64,000 nucleotides of DNA, taken from NCBI GenBank assembly GCA_965247035.1, contig CBDFGJ010000001.1, positions 434,001 through 498,000 of the forward strand. Direction: 5' to 3'. A model generated the notes under the pieces. That model made no database searches. It was not told the DNA's origin and worked only from the letters and a program-made list of their open reading frames with translations. Of this stretch, positions 45,357 through 54,500 are shown piece by piece. A program made the translations under genes and the position numbers. Source of the DNA: Azophilus sp965247035. Its GTDB lineage: Bacteria > Pseudomonadota > Gammaproteobacteria > Pseudomonadales > Azotimanducaceae. Position 1 is the first letter of the stretch. Every line of letters begins with the position of its first letter.

Positions 45357-46316
45357 TCAGCGAACGTCGCTGGGGCAAACGCCGTACTGCTTCTTGAACG
45401 AACGGGAGAAGTGGGCGGCGCTGACGAATCCGGTGCTGTAGGCGATGCGCTCAATGCTGTATCCGGCGTAGGCTGGATCGTTCAATAGCTGATGCGCCCG
45501 TGCCAGCCTTTTGTTCAGGATCAGCGTGTGTACGGTTTCCGTTTCCTCCTCGAACAGCTTGTGCAGATAGCGGACGGAGATTGGTTGGGCGTCGGCGATT
45601 TGATGGTTGGAGAGGTCCGGGTCGCATAGATTGTTGTCGATGTATTGGCGGATGCGCCGCTTCAGGGATTCGCGAACGATCGAGTGGTTGCCGATCTGGC
45701 TGAGCATGACCGATGAGCTGAACGCCATGGCGATCATGTTGATGAGATTCTCGGACAACTCCTCCGGTGCCGATTGGACATGGTTCAACTCTCGCGCTAA
45801 GGAAAAAATGAAGTCGGTCAGCACCGCACCCAAACCGGATTTCCCGGAAATCGGGATGGCGGTGTACCGCTCCGGCTGCATTAGGTGGCGAGACAGCACC
45901 TCCTTGGGCATCTGCACCACAAGCTGGTGAAACCGCTCCTGAAAGGTCAGCGAATAGGGCTGGGTGCTGTCATAGAGTGCGAAGCTGCCCGGGGTCAGCA
46001 GCGCTTCGCGTCCGTTTTGCCGCACGAGCCCCCGTTGCGCCAATTGAAAGCTGATGAGGAAGTCCTCTTCGGCGTATTTGGCGATCTGCCGCGGCGACCG
46101 TTCAACCAATTGCGCATCCGCCATGACTTCGGCGAATTCCAAGTCGCCAATGGCGGCACCGCCGCGCAATTCGCCGCGAAAATCCTTCGCCATCTCACTG
46201 CAGTCGAGCTTGACGAATTCGTTGCAGACGAGGTCGCGCCAATAGTTCAGGCGCTCATGGTCCTCCACTTCGGCGGTTCCTTTTTGGTAACACCCCGCAA
46301 GCAAATAGGAGGTCAT
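45357..46316 (-). CDS. AraC-family transcriptional regulator
   Basis: 319 residues from the ATG at 46316; an in-frame start at 46397 would overlap the dehydratase gene. The N-terminal AraC_binding_2-type sensor region includes HERLNYWRDLVCNEFVKLDC and SFALYDSTQPYSLTF. The C-terminal double helix-turn-helix has NHQIADAQPISVRYLHKLFE and IERIAYSTGFVSAAHFSRSF. NitR and OxdR regulators of nitrile and aldoxime genes have this layout. Being the last gene of the nitrilase-dehydratase run, it probably activates that operon in response to an aldoxime or nitrile (inference). Confidence 0.88.
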   Translation of the reverse strand: MTSYLLAGCYQKGTAEVEDHERLNYWRDLVCNEFVKLDCSEMAKDFRGELRGGAAIGDLEFAEVMADAQLVERSPRQIAKYAEEDFLISFQLAQRGLVRQNGREALLTPGSFALYDSTQPYSLTFQERFHQLVVQMPKEVLSRHLMQPERYTAIPISGKSGLGAVLTDFIFSLARELNHVQSAPEELSENLINMIAMAFSSSVMLSQIGNHSIVRESLKRRIRQYIDNNLCDPDLSNHQIADAQPISVRYLHKLFEEETETVHTLILNKRLARAHQLLNDPAYAGYSIERIAYSTGFVSAAHFSRSFKKQYGVCPSDVR

Positions 46317-46338
46317 CTTCCGCTCTACCTTGGTGTAG

Positions 46339-47337
46339 TCACCCCGCCCAGCGCAGCAGCCCCGTATCGGGGTGACAGGCGATGTATTCGAATTCACAGC
46401 CCTGCTGCGGCAGCGCCGTCACTTCGTGCCAGAGCCGGAGCTTGAGGCCATCGCCAAAGGTGGCCGCCATGTTCAGGAAACCTTCGAAAATGGCCAAGTG
46501 GGTGGGGTGGCTTTTCGCCCAGTTCTCGAAAGCATAGACATCCGCGCCATAGCCCAATCCGAAGCTTTGCTCCGTCGCGCCCCAAGCGGCATCCTTTTGA
46601 TCGACGAAGCGCAACGCATAGCAGTTGGATTGGACGGGATTGTCGCGAAGGTAACGCATGCCTTCCAGCAGCACGGGATGCAATTGCTCAAGATACCACT
46701 TCTTCTGCTCCGCATCGCAATACGACCAGTTTTGACCGGAGCGAATGACGCACATGTTCGCGGGTGGCCGCACGAGAACACGCCCGCCGTTGTCGGTTCT
46801 CCGCGCACGAAGCGCTTTACGAACATCCGCAACGCCCCGCAGGTCGTCGCCGTCCGAACAGGGAATGCGGTCGCGCATGGCCCCGGCATACCCGTGCTCT
46901 TCGATTGGGCCTTCCATGCTGTTGGCGGAAACGCTGACGCCGTGGGGATTCGTGGTCGAATGCAGGGTTTCGAAGCGGTCGAACGGCATGGTGAAGGATT
47001 CCCGCCAGTAGCCGACATCTTCCGTTAACCGTTGCCGGTCGCCCCACCAACCGGAGTTGCCATCCAGACGCCACCAAGCCTGGTAGGCGGAACGGCGCCA
47101 ATAAGCGATGTAGAGGCGATTGGCAACACCCTCGCCGTCCACAAACGCGCCCTTCTCAACGGCCAGCGGCGCATGGACGCCGGTAAACGCTGAATCCGCC
47201 CAAGCATCCAGCAGCGATGGTCTTGCACCCTGAATGCCGAAACAACCCGTAACAAGCGGGTCGCCGCTGTCCCGCCATCGGGATTCCCAGGCTTGCGCCG
47301 GCGGCTGCCAGCCCGGCGGCATGTTGTTACGCGGCAT
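46339..47337 (-). CDS. Aldoxime dehydratase (heme)
   Basis: 332 residues from the ATG at 47337, nine bases after the nitrilase stop. An in-frame start at 47367 would overlap it. It dehydrates aldoximes to nitriles at a ferrous heme. Family motifs: RSAYQAWWRLDGNSGWW, NPHGVSVSANSMEGPIEEHG, NMCVIRSGQNWSYCDAEQKK, the heme-histidine region ENWAKSHPTHLAIFEGFL and RLWHEVTALPQQGCEFEYIA. The length is normal for the family (about 340-350). The product nitrile is the substrate of the next enzyme upstream. Confidence 0.88.
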   Translation of the reverse strand: MPRNNMPPGWQPPAQAWESRWRDSGDPLVTGCFGIQGARPSLLDAWADSAFTGVHAPLAVEKGAFVDGEGVANRLYIAYWRRSAYQAWWRLDGNSGWWGDRQRLTEDVGYWRESFTMPFDRFETLHSTTNPHGVSVSANSMEGPIEEHGYAGAMRDRIPCSDGDDLRGVADVRKALRARRTDNGGRVLVRPPANMCVIRSGQNWSYCDAEQKKWYLEQLHPVLLEGMRYLRDNPVQSNCYALRFVDQKDAAWGATEQSFGLGYGADVYAFENWAKSHPTHLAIFEGFLNMAATFGDGLKLRLWHEVTALPQQGCEFEYIACHPDTGLLRWAG

Positions 47338-47345
47338 GGATCTTC

Positions 47346-48383
47346 CTAGGCCGCACTCGTAGGGCACTCAACAGCGGTGCTATCGGCGCTGGGGTAAGGC
47401 GCCTCGACGGCTGCCTCGACAGCCTCGGTGCGCTCCGTCACCAACTCCGAAACCTTGGGCTGGGGGGCGCGATTCAGCAACAGGCGGGTGACGTCCGGCC
47501 GGGAATAATGGCCCACCGGGTCGGCAAAAGATTTGGCGACGGCGATGGTGCCAAGGTCGAGTTCGGCGAACAGCAGGCCATCCTCGTCTTCCGGCAGGGG
47601 TTCGCACATCGGGCGCCCGTCCGGTGCGTAAATCTGGGCGAAGCCGCCGCCGACGGTGATCAGTTGCGCCTGATCCTCCGTTTCCACCAAGAACTCGCGC
47701 ATCTCCTTGGAGAACACCCCGCAAGGTGCCAAGACAAAACACTGGCCTTCCAGAGCGTAGACCTGAGAAGCCGCCCCATTGGCCTTGGGGCCGAGCGAGT
47801 AGGCTTGGGGATAGCAACTGAACGATGGCCAAGCAGCGATGTGAACCTGTTCATGCATGCTGTACATGGCGTATTTGGTGAGCGGTTGCAGGTGTTCCCA
47901 GCAGCACAGTTGACCGATGTTGCCCAACTTGGTGCACATAACGTCCAAATGGCTGCCATCGCCCTCGCCAAATACCGTCCTTTCCGCATGGGTGGGTTTC
48001 AGTTTTCGCCGCGCCTGCAACAGCTCCCCCTGATCGTCGAACAGAAACTGCGCAATGTACAGTGAACCGTGGTCGCGCTCGCTGGCGCCGACCGAAAGAA
48101 ACACCTCATGCTCTCTGGCGGCTTGGCCCAGCCGCTCGAAGGCGGCGCTGTCCACGGACAGGCTGTTTTCGTGATACTGCTGGAAGTACTTGACGTTGTG
48201 GGCGACCGCGGACAGCCAGATCCACCAAGGATAGCCGGGCAGCCAGCACTCGGAAAACGCAACCAGCCTGGCACCTTGCGCAGCCGCCTGGGCCACCAGC
48301 CCAACGGCCTTGTCCACACAGCCATCAAGGTCCATGAATACGGGGGCCGCCTGCACGACAGCCACTTTGAATCGATTGTCCAT
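47346..48383 (-). CDS. Nitrilase
   Basis: 345 residues from the ATG at 48383 (MDNRFKVAVVQAAPVF); an ATG at 48395 adds four. It hydrolyses nitriles to carboxylic acids and ammonia. The Glu-Lys-Cys triad is complete: FSECWLPGYPWW, RRKLKPTHAERTVFGEGDGS and NIGQLCCWEHLQPL. Another signature is AAWPSFSCYPQAYSLG. The dehydratase gene follows directly, so aldoxime to nitrile to acid can run in one cell. The C-terminal tail is acidic and low in complexity. Confidence 0.92.
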   Translation of the reverse strand: MDNRFKVAVVQAAPVFMDLDGCVDKAVGLVAQAAAQGARLVAFSECWLPGYPWWIWLSAVAHNVKYFQQYHENSLSVDSAAFERLGQAAREHEVFLSVGASERDHGSLYIAQFLFDDQGELLQARRKLKPTHAERTVFGEGDGSHLDVMCTKLGNIGQLCCWEHLQPLTKYAMYSMHEQVHIAAWPSFSCYPQAYSLGPKANGAASQVYALEGQCFVLAPCGVFSKEMREFLVETEDQAQLITVGGGFAQIYAPDGRPMCEPLPEDEDGLLFAELDLGTIAVAKSFADPVGHYSRPDVTRLLLNRAPQPKVSELVTERTEAVEAAVEAPYPSADSTAVECPTSAA

Positions 48384-48396
48384 CGCTCGGCCCACT

Positions 48397-50775
48397 CTAC
48401 TGAAATCGATATCTGAATGTCACGCCGTATTCCCGTGGACGATTGTAGTTCGTTTCATGGAAACCGAGACCGAAGTTGGAGTCCCCGCTGACGATGTAGC
48501 GTTGGTCGGTCAGGTTATCCGCAAAGGCGACGAAATCCATTGATTCACCCAGCGAAAACCGCACGGAGGCGTTCAGATTGTCATAGGCGTTCTGAAACAG
48601 GAAGCGGGAGTTTTGGGAGTCATTGAAGATGTCGTCCGTATAAGAGTAGTCGATCCGCAATGCCAACTCGTTGGCGCCCAGGGGCACGCTGTACTCCATG
48701 CCCGCGTGAAATACGTTTTCCGGCGTGTTGACCAGCTTGGCGGACTCGTCGATGGTCAACGACAGGCCCGCAATGGGATTGATCTCGTCGTATTCGGCGT
48801 CCAGATAGCCGTAGCCCAGATCCAGGCGCAGGCCCTCGAACAGCACCGCCGTCAACTCCGCTTCCAATCCCACGATGTCCACCGAGCCAGAATTGGCGGT
48901 CACCGGGCCGCCTAGGCTGTCGAAAAAGGTGACCTGAACCTCATCGTAGGCGGAAAAGAACACAGCCGCGTTGAGACGCACCCGGTCGTCAAATCCTTGC
49001 CACTTCAGGCCGACTTCATGGGTGTCTAGGGTTTCGGGCACGAAACTGCGCGGTTCCGGCACTGCCTCGACATAGCGCAAAACAAATCCCCCACTCTTGA
49101 ACCCTTGGGAAAAGCTGTAGTAGAGCAGGGTGCCGTCCGCCAACTGGGCATCGACCCCGAACTTATAGGTTGTTTCGTTGAACGAGTCATCCACTGCGCC
49201 GCTGCCGTTGCCGACGATGGGCAGCAGGCCGGGAACGAAGACGCCGTCCTCTGCCACCGCACCAGGAAAGAAGGGCAGCGGATTGCCCGCAAGGTCGGCA
49301 GCGATATACTGGGTGTAGACGAACTCCTTGTCATCCTTGGTGTGGCGGATGCCCCCTGTCATCGACAGCCGATCGGTCAGGTCCCAACTGAGTTGCAGGT
49401 AGGCCGCTTCGCTATCGTTATCGACCTCGGCGAGATTGTGAATCACCGCCGGGAAGCCCACCGCCAAGTCCGGCGACGGCAGGAAGACCGGCACGAAGAC
49501 ATTGTCCGTGCCCTCCTCAGCAAAGGCGTAGAGACCGGCCACATAGTGCAGCCGGTCGGCGAAGGCAGCACCGCTGATCTGGAGTTCATGGGTTCTCTGT
49601 TCGTGGTCGTATTCGGGGTTCAAGGTTTCGGTGATGGCGTGGGGAGAGTTATCGGGGTCGCGGAAAAACCCGCCATCGGTCTGCCGTCGAGCGAACCAGT
49701 ACTTGAGATCGAAACTGGACCCGTGATAAGTGCTGATGAAGGATAGGCCGTCGATGTCCAACTGCGTGCCCGTGGCGCCGGTGGCGTAGCTGATGTCGTC
49801 GTCGCCCTCCGTGATGTATTGGGCGAGGTCGGCCAAGCCAGCCGGAATGTCGCCAAAGAGCGCCAAACCGTAGCCGACCGTGCCGGCCCCGGGCGTGAAT
49901 CCGCTTAGTGTCGATCCGGCGCTTTGTTCGTCTATTTCCGTTCTGTCCAGACTCAGCCGGAAGTTCAGCGAATCGTTGGGTTCGAAGACGACCGTGCCGC
50001 GCAAGGCCAATTCGTCATCGTCGCCGAGCTCGTCCCCGACCAGCACCCGGTCCACGAAGCCGTCCCGGTTCTTTTCCGACACCGCCAAGGTGGTGCGCAG
50101 TTGATCCGTGAAAGGTATATCGATGGCGGCCCGCACGTCCCTGCGGCTGAAGTTGCCGGCCGTTACGGCGATCTTTCCCGCCACCTGCCGCCCCGGTTCG
50201 CGGGTGGTGATGCTGATCGCGCCGCCTATCGTATTGCGGCCAAACAACGTGCCTTGGGGGCCGCGCAGCACTTCGATGCGCTCGATATCAAGCACGTCCA
50301 GCACGCCGCCGACGGAGCGGGACATGTACAGGCCATCGACGTAGATGCCCACGCCCGGATCCGTGGTCAGACTGAAATCCGTATTGCCGATGCCGCGAAT
50401 GAAGACCACCGCGCCGGATGACAGGCCGCTGATCGGCGAGGTGGTGTCGAAAACCAAGTTGGGCGCCAAGCCGGCAAGCTTGGAGATATCGTCGATGCGC
50501 TGGCTTTCGAGCTGCTCTTCGGTAAAGGCGGTCACCGCGACGGGCGTATCCTGCAGGCTCTCTTCCCGTCGCCGCGCCGTCACCATGACTTCCTCAATGA
50601 CGGAGCGGTGATCCTGCTGCACTGCGCCGTCAGTCGCCGGCCCTTGCTCGGCGGCGGCCAGCAGGTCGCCTTGCTCCACCATTGGTGGCCCACCGGCGGC
50701 GAAGACCGGCCCGGAACCGGCGACCGCCAAGCTCAAAACGGCCACTACCCGTGGTAAAGAAATGTGCGCTTTCAT
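48397..50775 (-). CDS. TonB-dependent outer-membrane receptor
   Basis: 792 residues from the ATG at 50775, which starts the signal peptide MKAHISLPRVVAVLSLAVAG ending near FAAGG. The plug domain has MVTARRREESLQDTPVAVTA, VFIRGIGNTDFSLTTDPGVG and IEVLRGPQGTLFGRNTIGGA. The barrel ends in aromatic NYNRPREYGVTFRYRFQ. The type resembles receptors for small organic compounds and not classical siderophore receptors. It lies 13 bp upstream of the nitrilase ATG at 48383, so it may import aldoximes, nitriles or conjugates for that pathway (inference). Confidence 0.9.
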   Translation of the reverse strand: MKAHISLPRVVAVLSLAVAGSGPVFAAGGPPMVEQGDLLAAAEQGPATDGAVQQDHRSVIEEVMVTARRREESLQDTPVAVTAFTEEQLESQRIDDISKLAGLAPNLVFDTTSPISGLSSGAVVFIRGIGNTDFSLTTDPGVGIYVDGLYMSRSVGGVLDVLDIERIEVLRGPQGTLFGRNTIGGAISITTREPGRQVAGKIAVTAGNFSRRDVRAAIDIPFTDQLRTTLAVSEKNRDGFVDRVLVGDELGDDDELALRGTVVFEPNDSLNFRLSLDRTEIDEQSAGSTLSGFTPGAGTVGYGLALFGDIPAGLADLAQYITEGDDDISYATGATGTQLDIDGLSFISTYHGSSFDLKYWFARRQTDGGFFRDPDNSPHAITETLNPEYDHEQRTHELQISGAAFADRLHYVAGLYAFAEEGTDNVFVPVFLPSPDLAVGFPAVIHNLAEVDNDSEAAYLQLSWDLTDRLSMTGGIRHTKDDKEFVYTQYIAADLAGNPLPFFPGAVAEDGVFVPGLLPIVGNGSGAVDDSFNETTYKFGVDAQLADGTLLYYSFSQGFKSGGFVLRYVEAVPEPRSFVPETLDTHEVGLKWQGFDDRVRLNAAVFFSAYDEVQVTFFDSLGGPVTANSGSVDIVGLEAELTAVLFEGLRLDLGYGYLDAEYDEINPIAGLSLTIDESAKLVNTPENVFHAGMEYSVPLGANELALRIDYSYTDDIFNDSQNSRFLFQNAYDNLNASVRFSLGESMDFVAFADNLTDQRYIVSGDSNFGLGFHETNYNRPREYGVTFRYRFQ

Positions 50776-51187
50776 GCTGATGGCCTCTCTCACCCTGCTG
50801 GAACGAATTTGTACACCCCGATGCACGTTCACCGTCGAGAAGTATGCCGGGGAAGGGGTGTAATGCCCTTGCCCAAAAGGGCATAACATCTTGCCTGCCA
50901 AGGCACGGACGAAGAGGACGAACTAAAAAGGGAGGAAAGCGGCGTCGTGCTGCACCCGCGTCGAGTTCTGAGCCCTGCACGACCGCGAACCTTCAACCAT
51001 CAACCAAGCCATCGTCGAACGCCAGCGTTTCCACAACGAGAACAAGGCCGCACTGCGCACTTGACCCGAAAGCTCTTTTCGGGCGTCTTGGCCTGCTCAG
51101 TCCCATGCGGCAGGCCACATGAGCAAAAAATCTCAAGGCATAGATCCTGAACAGCTTGTTGATACTGGCCGAATTCTCGGAGAGCCT
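50776..51187. other. Gap upstream of the TonB receptor
   Basis: No complete gene is seen. Two small hairpins are present: TGCCCTT/AAGGGCA near 50865-50884 and CCCGAAA/TTTTCGGG near 51065-51082. A 27-codon open stretch (TINQAIVERQRFHNENKAAL) before the second hairpin may be the end of a lost gene. Confidence 0.35.
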
Positions 51188-51235
51188 AGCCATGGCTGCA
51201 TGAACGAAAAAATCCGCAATGTCCTGAGTCCGTTC
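51188..51235 (+). repeat. Short dispersed repeat family C, copy 2
   Basis: CCATGGCTGCATGAACGAAA, AAATCC and GCAATGTCCTGAGTCCG match 30203-30250, with about 40 of 47 positions shared. The last 20 bp (51213-51232) also match 57910-57929 with two mismatches, in the same orientation. The ATPase homology on the other strand stops exactly here. Confidence 0.6.
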
Positions 51236-51486
51236 ACCAGCCAGACCGACCGGAGCCTGTCGAGCGTCACGCCCTCACCGTCGTCGGCGACAGTGATCAT
51301 TGGCTCGGGCGTAGTGGCGAGATCAAGGCGAACGATCACTTCATTCGCGTCCGCGTCATAAGCGTTCTTGACCAACTCAAAAACCGCCAGCTTAGGGCTG
51401 CCTATCAACCCGTCGCCGAGCAGTTGCAGCACCCTGGCCCGAGGCCGGAATGGCTGGTGAAATTCGTTTGGAACGCCGTTGCTCAA
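51236..51486 (-). pseudogene. Truncated GHKL-type ATPase
   Basis: From a TTG at 51486 the protein reads MSNGVPNEFHQPFRPRARVL, then LLGDGLIGSPKLAVFELVKN with the N-box AYDADA, then ITVADDGEGVTLDRLRSVWL with the G1 box DDGEG. This is the N-terminal ATP-binding half of a GHKL (Hsp90/MORC-like) ATPase of the kind found in defence loci. Homology stops after VWLV at the family C repeat; the frame then runs on as junk to 51133. It follows the large helicase-nuclease gene by 47 bp and probably belonged to the same system. Confidence 0.65.
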
Positions 51487-51533
51487 TTGTACGCCCTCTG
51501 TGTATTGAACATGGTTACTTCGCCACCAAGCAA

Positions 51534-54500
51534 TCAGTGCGTGGTGTTTCCCTCTCGCCAACGTGCGCAATCGTCGAGGTAAGCGCGGGCGTCGTTTGAG
51601 AGACGTTTGATCCCCAGCAGGCGCGATAGCGCCAGTGTTGGGTCCTCTTCCTCCGCCAACTGGCCACTGTGCGCATCTATGACCGATGCAATCTCCGCCG
51701 GAGGCAGGTCCCGGGTGGGGCGATCATTCAACCCTCGAAATGGAATCCGGTCGGCGTAGCTATCGGGTGCCCAGACGAATTCCGTCCCCAACTCAAAGTG
51801 GCACTCCACCGACCCGAGACTCTTGCGCACCCGCTCCCCGATGCGCTTTCCGGTCCGCCGCCATCCGTGTTCCTGCGCGACCCTGCGAGTGAGTCCATTC
51901 AGGGGCATCGGCCCTTCCTGTTCGGCAATGCTTAAGATCATTCGAGACAGAACAGGCGTGTAGCTGGCATCGAAGAATCGATCGGGATCGGCAGAGACGA
52001 CCGGGGCGGCCAAGCCTGCCTCTGGTTCTTCATCCTGTTTTTCGGCCGGCGCCTTAATCTCTACTTCTTTTTCTGCCTCTTTCGACGCCCGCGCCATCCG
52101 GTCTTTCTCAAGCAGCTGTTCGAGCTCGGCATGAATGCTTGCCGTAACCTTCTCTCGATTCTTGAACCAGTCGGTTGACCAGATTCGAAGGATGGTCCAG
52201 CCCAATCCTTCGAGCACCGCTTGGCGAATCTTGTCTCGGTCGCGCGCGGTTGCCGAGGAATGGTATTTGGCGCCATCGCATTCGAGGCCGGCGAGGAAGC
52301 GCCCGGCTTGATCGGGATGCACGATGCCGAGGTCCACGCGGAAGCCGGATACGCCAATCTGTGTGCGCACCTCCCAGCCGTGGTCGCGGAGCGCATCCGC
52401 CATGGCCTGTTCGAACGGGCTTTCTGCACCACCACCCATACCCTCAATGCGTGCGGGCAACGCCGCCGGGCCGCGCTCGGCGTAGTCTAGGAATGCCTTG
52501 AGGTGATTGACGCCAAGGGCATGGGTACGTGCAAGGTCGATCTGCTCCGACCGAATTGAGGAGAAAACATGCATTTCACGCCGGGCGCGGGTGATCGCGA
52601 CATTCAGGCGTTTCTCTCCGCCCTCGCCGTTGATCGGACCAAAGTTCATGGTGACCTTGCCAGCTCGGTCGGGCCCGAACGTCACCGAGAACAGCATCAC
52701 GTCCCGTTCGTCCCCCTGAATGTTCTCCAGGTTCTTCACAATCACCGGTTCCTCGCGTTCGTCGGAGAAAAACCATTCAAGGCGATCGTCTTCCCGGCGC
52801 ATGTCGTCGAGCAGGTCGAGGATTAGCGATTGCTGTTCACCGTTGAACGTAATGACCCCCAAGGTGTGACGTTCATTTTCCGCTCGCTCCAACCAAGCAC
52901 TCAGGCGCTGCTTTGCCTCCCTAGCGATGGCTTTGGCTTCATTCATGTTCACCCGAGCGCCGCCGCGCTCATAGACGCCTTCCACAAGATGGAGTTCGAG
53001 CGCCTTGGCGCCGGTGCCGGGTGCTGGGAAAGTGACCAGCCCATCGCCATAGTAGAAATGATTGGAGAAGGCGATCAATGCCTCATCGCGGCTTCTGTAA
53101 TGCCAGTTGAGGACGCAAGTTTTCGACATGCCGGCCGCGACCACCTCTTCGAGGATCGAAGGCAAGTCGCGCTCAACATCCGGCAGATCCTCGTCCTCGT
53201 CGTCGGCACGGCCGAAAAAATTGGTTGGCGGCAACTGCTTCGGGTCGCCCACGATGATCGTCTGGTGGGCGCGCGCAATGGCGCCAATGGCATCCCAAGT
53301 GGTGATCTGCGAGGCTTCGTCGAAAATCACAAGATCGAAGGCGACCTGCCCCGCTGGTAGATACTGCGCCACGGAAAGCGGCGACATGAGAACACAGGGC
53401 GCCAGCTTGCCGAAAGTGGTTGGCAAGCTGTCTAACAGCTTGCGAACCGATATTCGGGGGCGCGTCAGGCCAAGCTGGTGGCGAAGCTCCCCGAGTTCGG
53501 ATCTCCTCGGTACGGCGTCCTTCCCCGGCAATCCGTGCGCGGTGCGCCGCATCACTTCCACTGCTGCTTCAGTGACCGCCGCATCGTCAATCTTGCGGAA
53601 CGCACTGATCGTCTCTTCATGCTCCCAGCGGGCGAATGTTCTCAATTGGTCGCTGGCATCCATCGCCAAGGGCAGCCACCAAGCCGCGTAGGCCCGCTCG
53701 AATGCTTCCGCCGCCGCCCCTGCTGTGTCGATCAGCCCGTTCTCGAGTGCGTCAATGAGCGGACCAAGCCCCGCTACGGATGCCGCCCTTCTTTCCGTCA
53801 CCCACCGGGTCCAATCCTGTAGACGCCCAGATTCGGCCGCGATTGTTGTCAGACCGGCACTGAGGTCGCCAACGCTCGCCTCAATTGGAACCGCTCCGCC
53901 TTTTGCTGTGAAGGCGTCCTGCTTGTCTACTGCATCCGCCTCTGACGACAGATAGTTTTTGAGCGCCTCATGAATTGCACTGCTCGAAGCCGAACCAAGC
54001 GCCTCTGTGGCCGCATCAAAGCGGCTGGGATCCTCCACCTCTGAGCGTAATTCGGCGATGGCCGTCCGGAAAGCGATTGCCTGACGGACGGCTTGGATCT
54101 CTCGACCAGCCTGGCTGCCGTCGGTCCCTCCGATCTTCGCCAAAGGGCTCTCGCGTATGGCGTGATAGCGTCTGCGCATCTCGAAGAGCGCCTTCAGATC
54201 CCGGTCGGGATCGGCCGCACCTGCATCAGCGTAGGTCTGCAAGAGCTTTCGGACCTTTCTCTGCGCGAGATTGGCGAAAGGCCAGAACTTCGTTTGCGCC
54301 TCGCGCCAACCAGCGTCAAGCTGCTCTAAAGGCATGCGCTGTATCCCATCCAGTGAATAGGCAGCCGCTGTCTCTGACTTGGCGGCGGCGAACGCCTCGC
54401 CATTCGCCGCAAAGGTCTCGGCCAATGCCGTCAGCCCCTGCGACGGCACATCCGGCACAGATGAGAGCTCCAGTGCGTCCTGCTCCGTACGAGGCGCAAG

